Assembly (NCBI GenBank): GCA_938045195.1 | Contig: CALINC010000049.1 | Span: 1-39,331 of the forward strand | Reading direction: 5' to 3' | Source of the DNA: an uncultured Treponema sp. | Lineage (GTDB): Bacteria; Spirochaetota; Spirochaetia; Treponematales; Treponemataceae | Length of the DNA: 39,331 bases | Shown: positions 39,259-39,331 of the stretch, piece by piece | Layout: each line of letters opens with the position of its first letter | How positions within the stretch are numbered: the stretch's first letter is position 1 | Notes under the pieces: generated by a model | Databases searched by the model: none | What the model was told of the DNA's origin: nothing | What the model saw: only the letters and a program-made list of their open reading frames with translations | Program-made: the position numbers and the translations under genes

Positions 39259-39331
39259 GTTCCCATCTCTATTTTCACCTTCTTTCATAAAATTTATTTA
39301 CTTTCCCGTCGGAAATCTCCAATAATTTATT

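Noticed and set aside
1..39331. CRISPR array or cas genes
   Set aside because: No evenly spaced direct repeats with spacers and no Cas-like protein anywhere in the window.

Overview
The window is chromosomal DNA of a spirochaete, most likely an oral-type Treponema close to T. denticola. This is inferred from gene content and style: AT-rich codon use, two tandem FlaA-type flagellar sheath proteins, an archaeal-type PheT, a YedF/DUF3343/class V aminotransferase selenium cluster and a dCache chemoreceptor. No database search was run, so genus is the level I would defend.

Layout. The left edge holds the 3' two thirds of a tRNA-Arg(TCG), then rpsD and an FKBP lipoprotein. After these come an ornithine-cyclodeaminase-like gene (-), a methyl-accepting chemotaxis protein, ruvA, a LamG/Fn3-like secreted protein with a 1015-aa TPR protein, and deoC. 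An alpha/beta-hydrolase lacking its nucleophile (-) faces deoC. The pcnB operon has two small unknown genes, one with a nuclease-like D..ExQ pattern. Two flaA-like genes (-) follow, under a near-consensus promoter. Next are a ComFB-domain protein, a YugP-type membrane zinc peptidase, aspA (-), an SDR/zinc-ribbon fusion (-), the selenium cluster (+), a MacAB-TolC-type export operon (-), pheT (-), a HEAT-repeat exported protein, maf and an HtrA protease (-).

From about 34.2 kb to the right end the character changes to accessory DNA. It holds a GNAT acetyltransferase, a frameshifted ClbS/DfsB-like gene, a Phd/ParE-type toxin-antitoxin pair, a YefM-type antitoxin whose Txe/YoeB toxin is broken, a single EamA-domain protein, a DinJ/YafQ pair flanked by two copies of the tail of a HEAT-like gene, that HEAT-like gene itself (apparently frameshifted), and a GC-rich frameshifted membrane protein. 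Each toxin-antitoxin unit has its own readable promoter. Decay is common here: I count four frameshifted or truncated genes plus one duplicated gene tail in 5 kb.

The most interesting non-coding signal is a family of composite hairpin elements in five intergenic gaps (about 1.63-1.79, 2.92-3.07, 12.68-12.87, 17.82-17.94 and 20.46-20.58 kb). They share short linkers and a fixed order of hairpins, while the stems themselves change with pairing preserved. In at least one gap the first hairpin also serves as the likely terminator of the upstream gene. I do not see a clear new enzymatic or defence system; the repeat family and the eroding toxin-antitoxin region are the best candidates for something undescribed.
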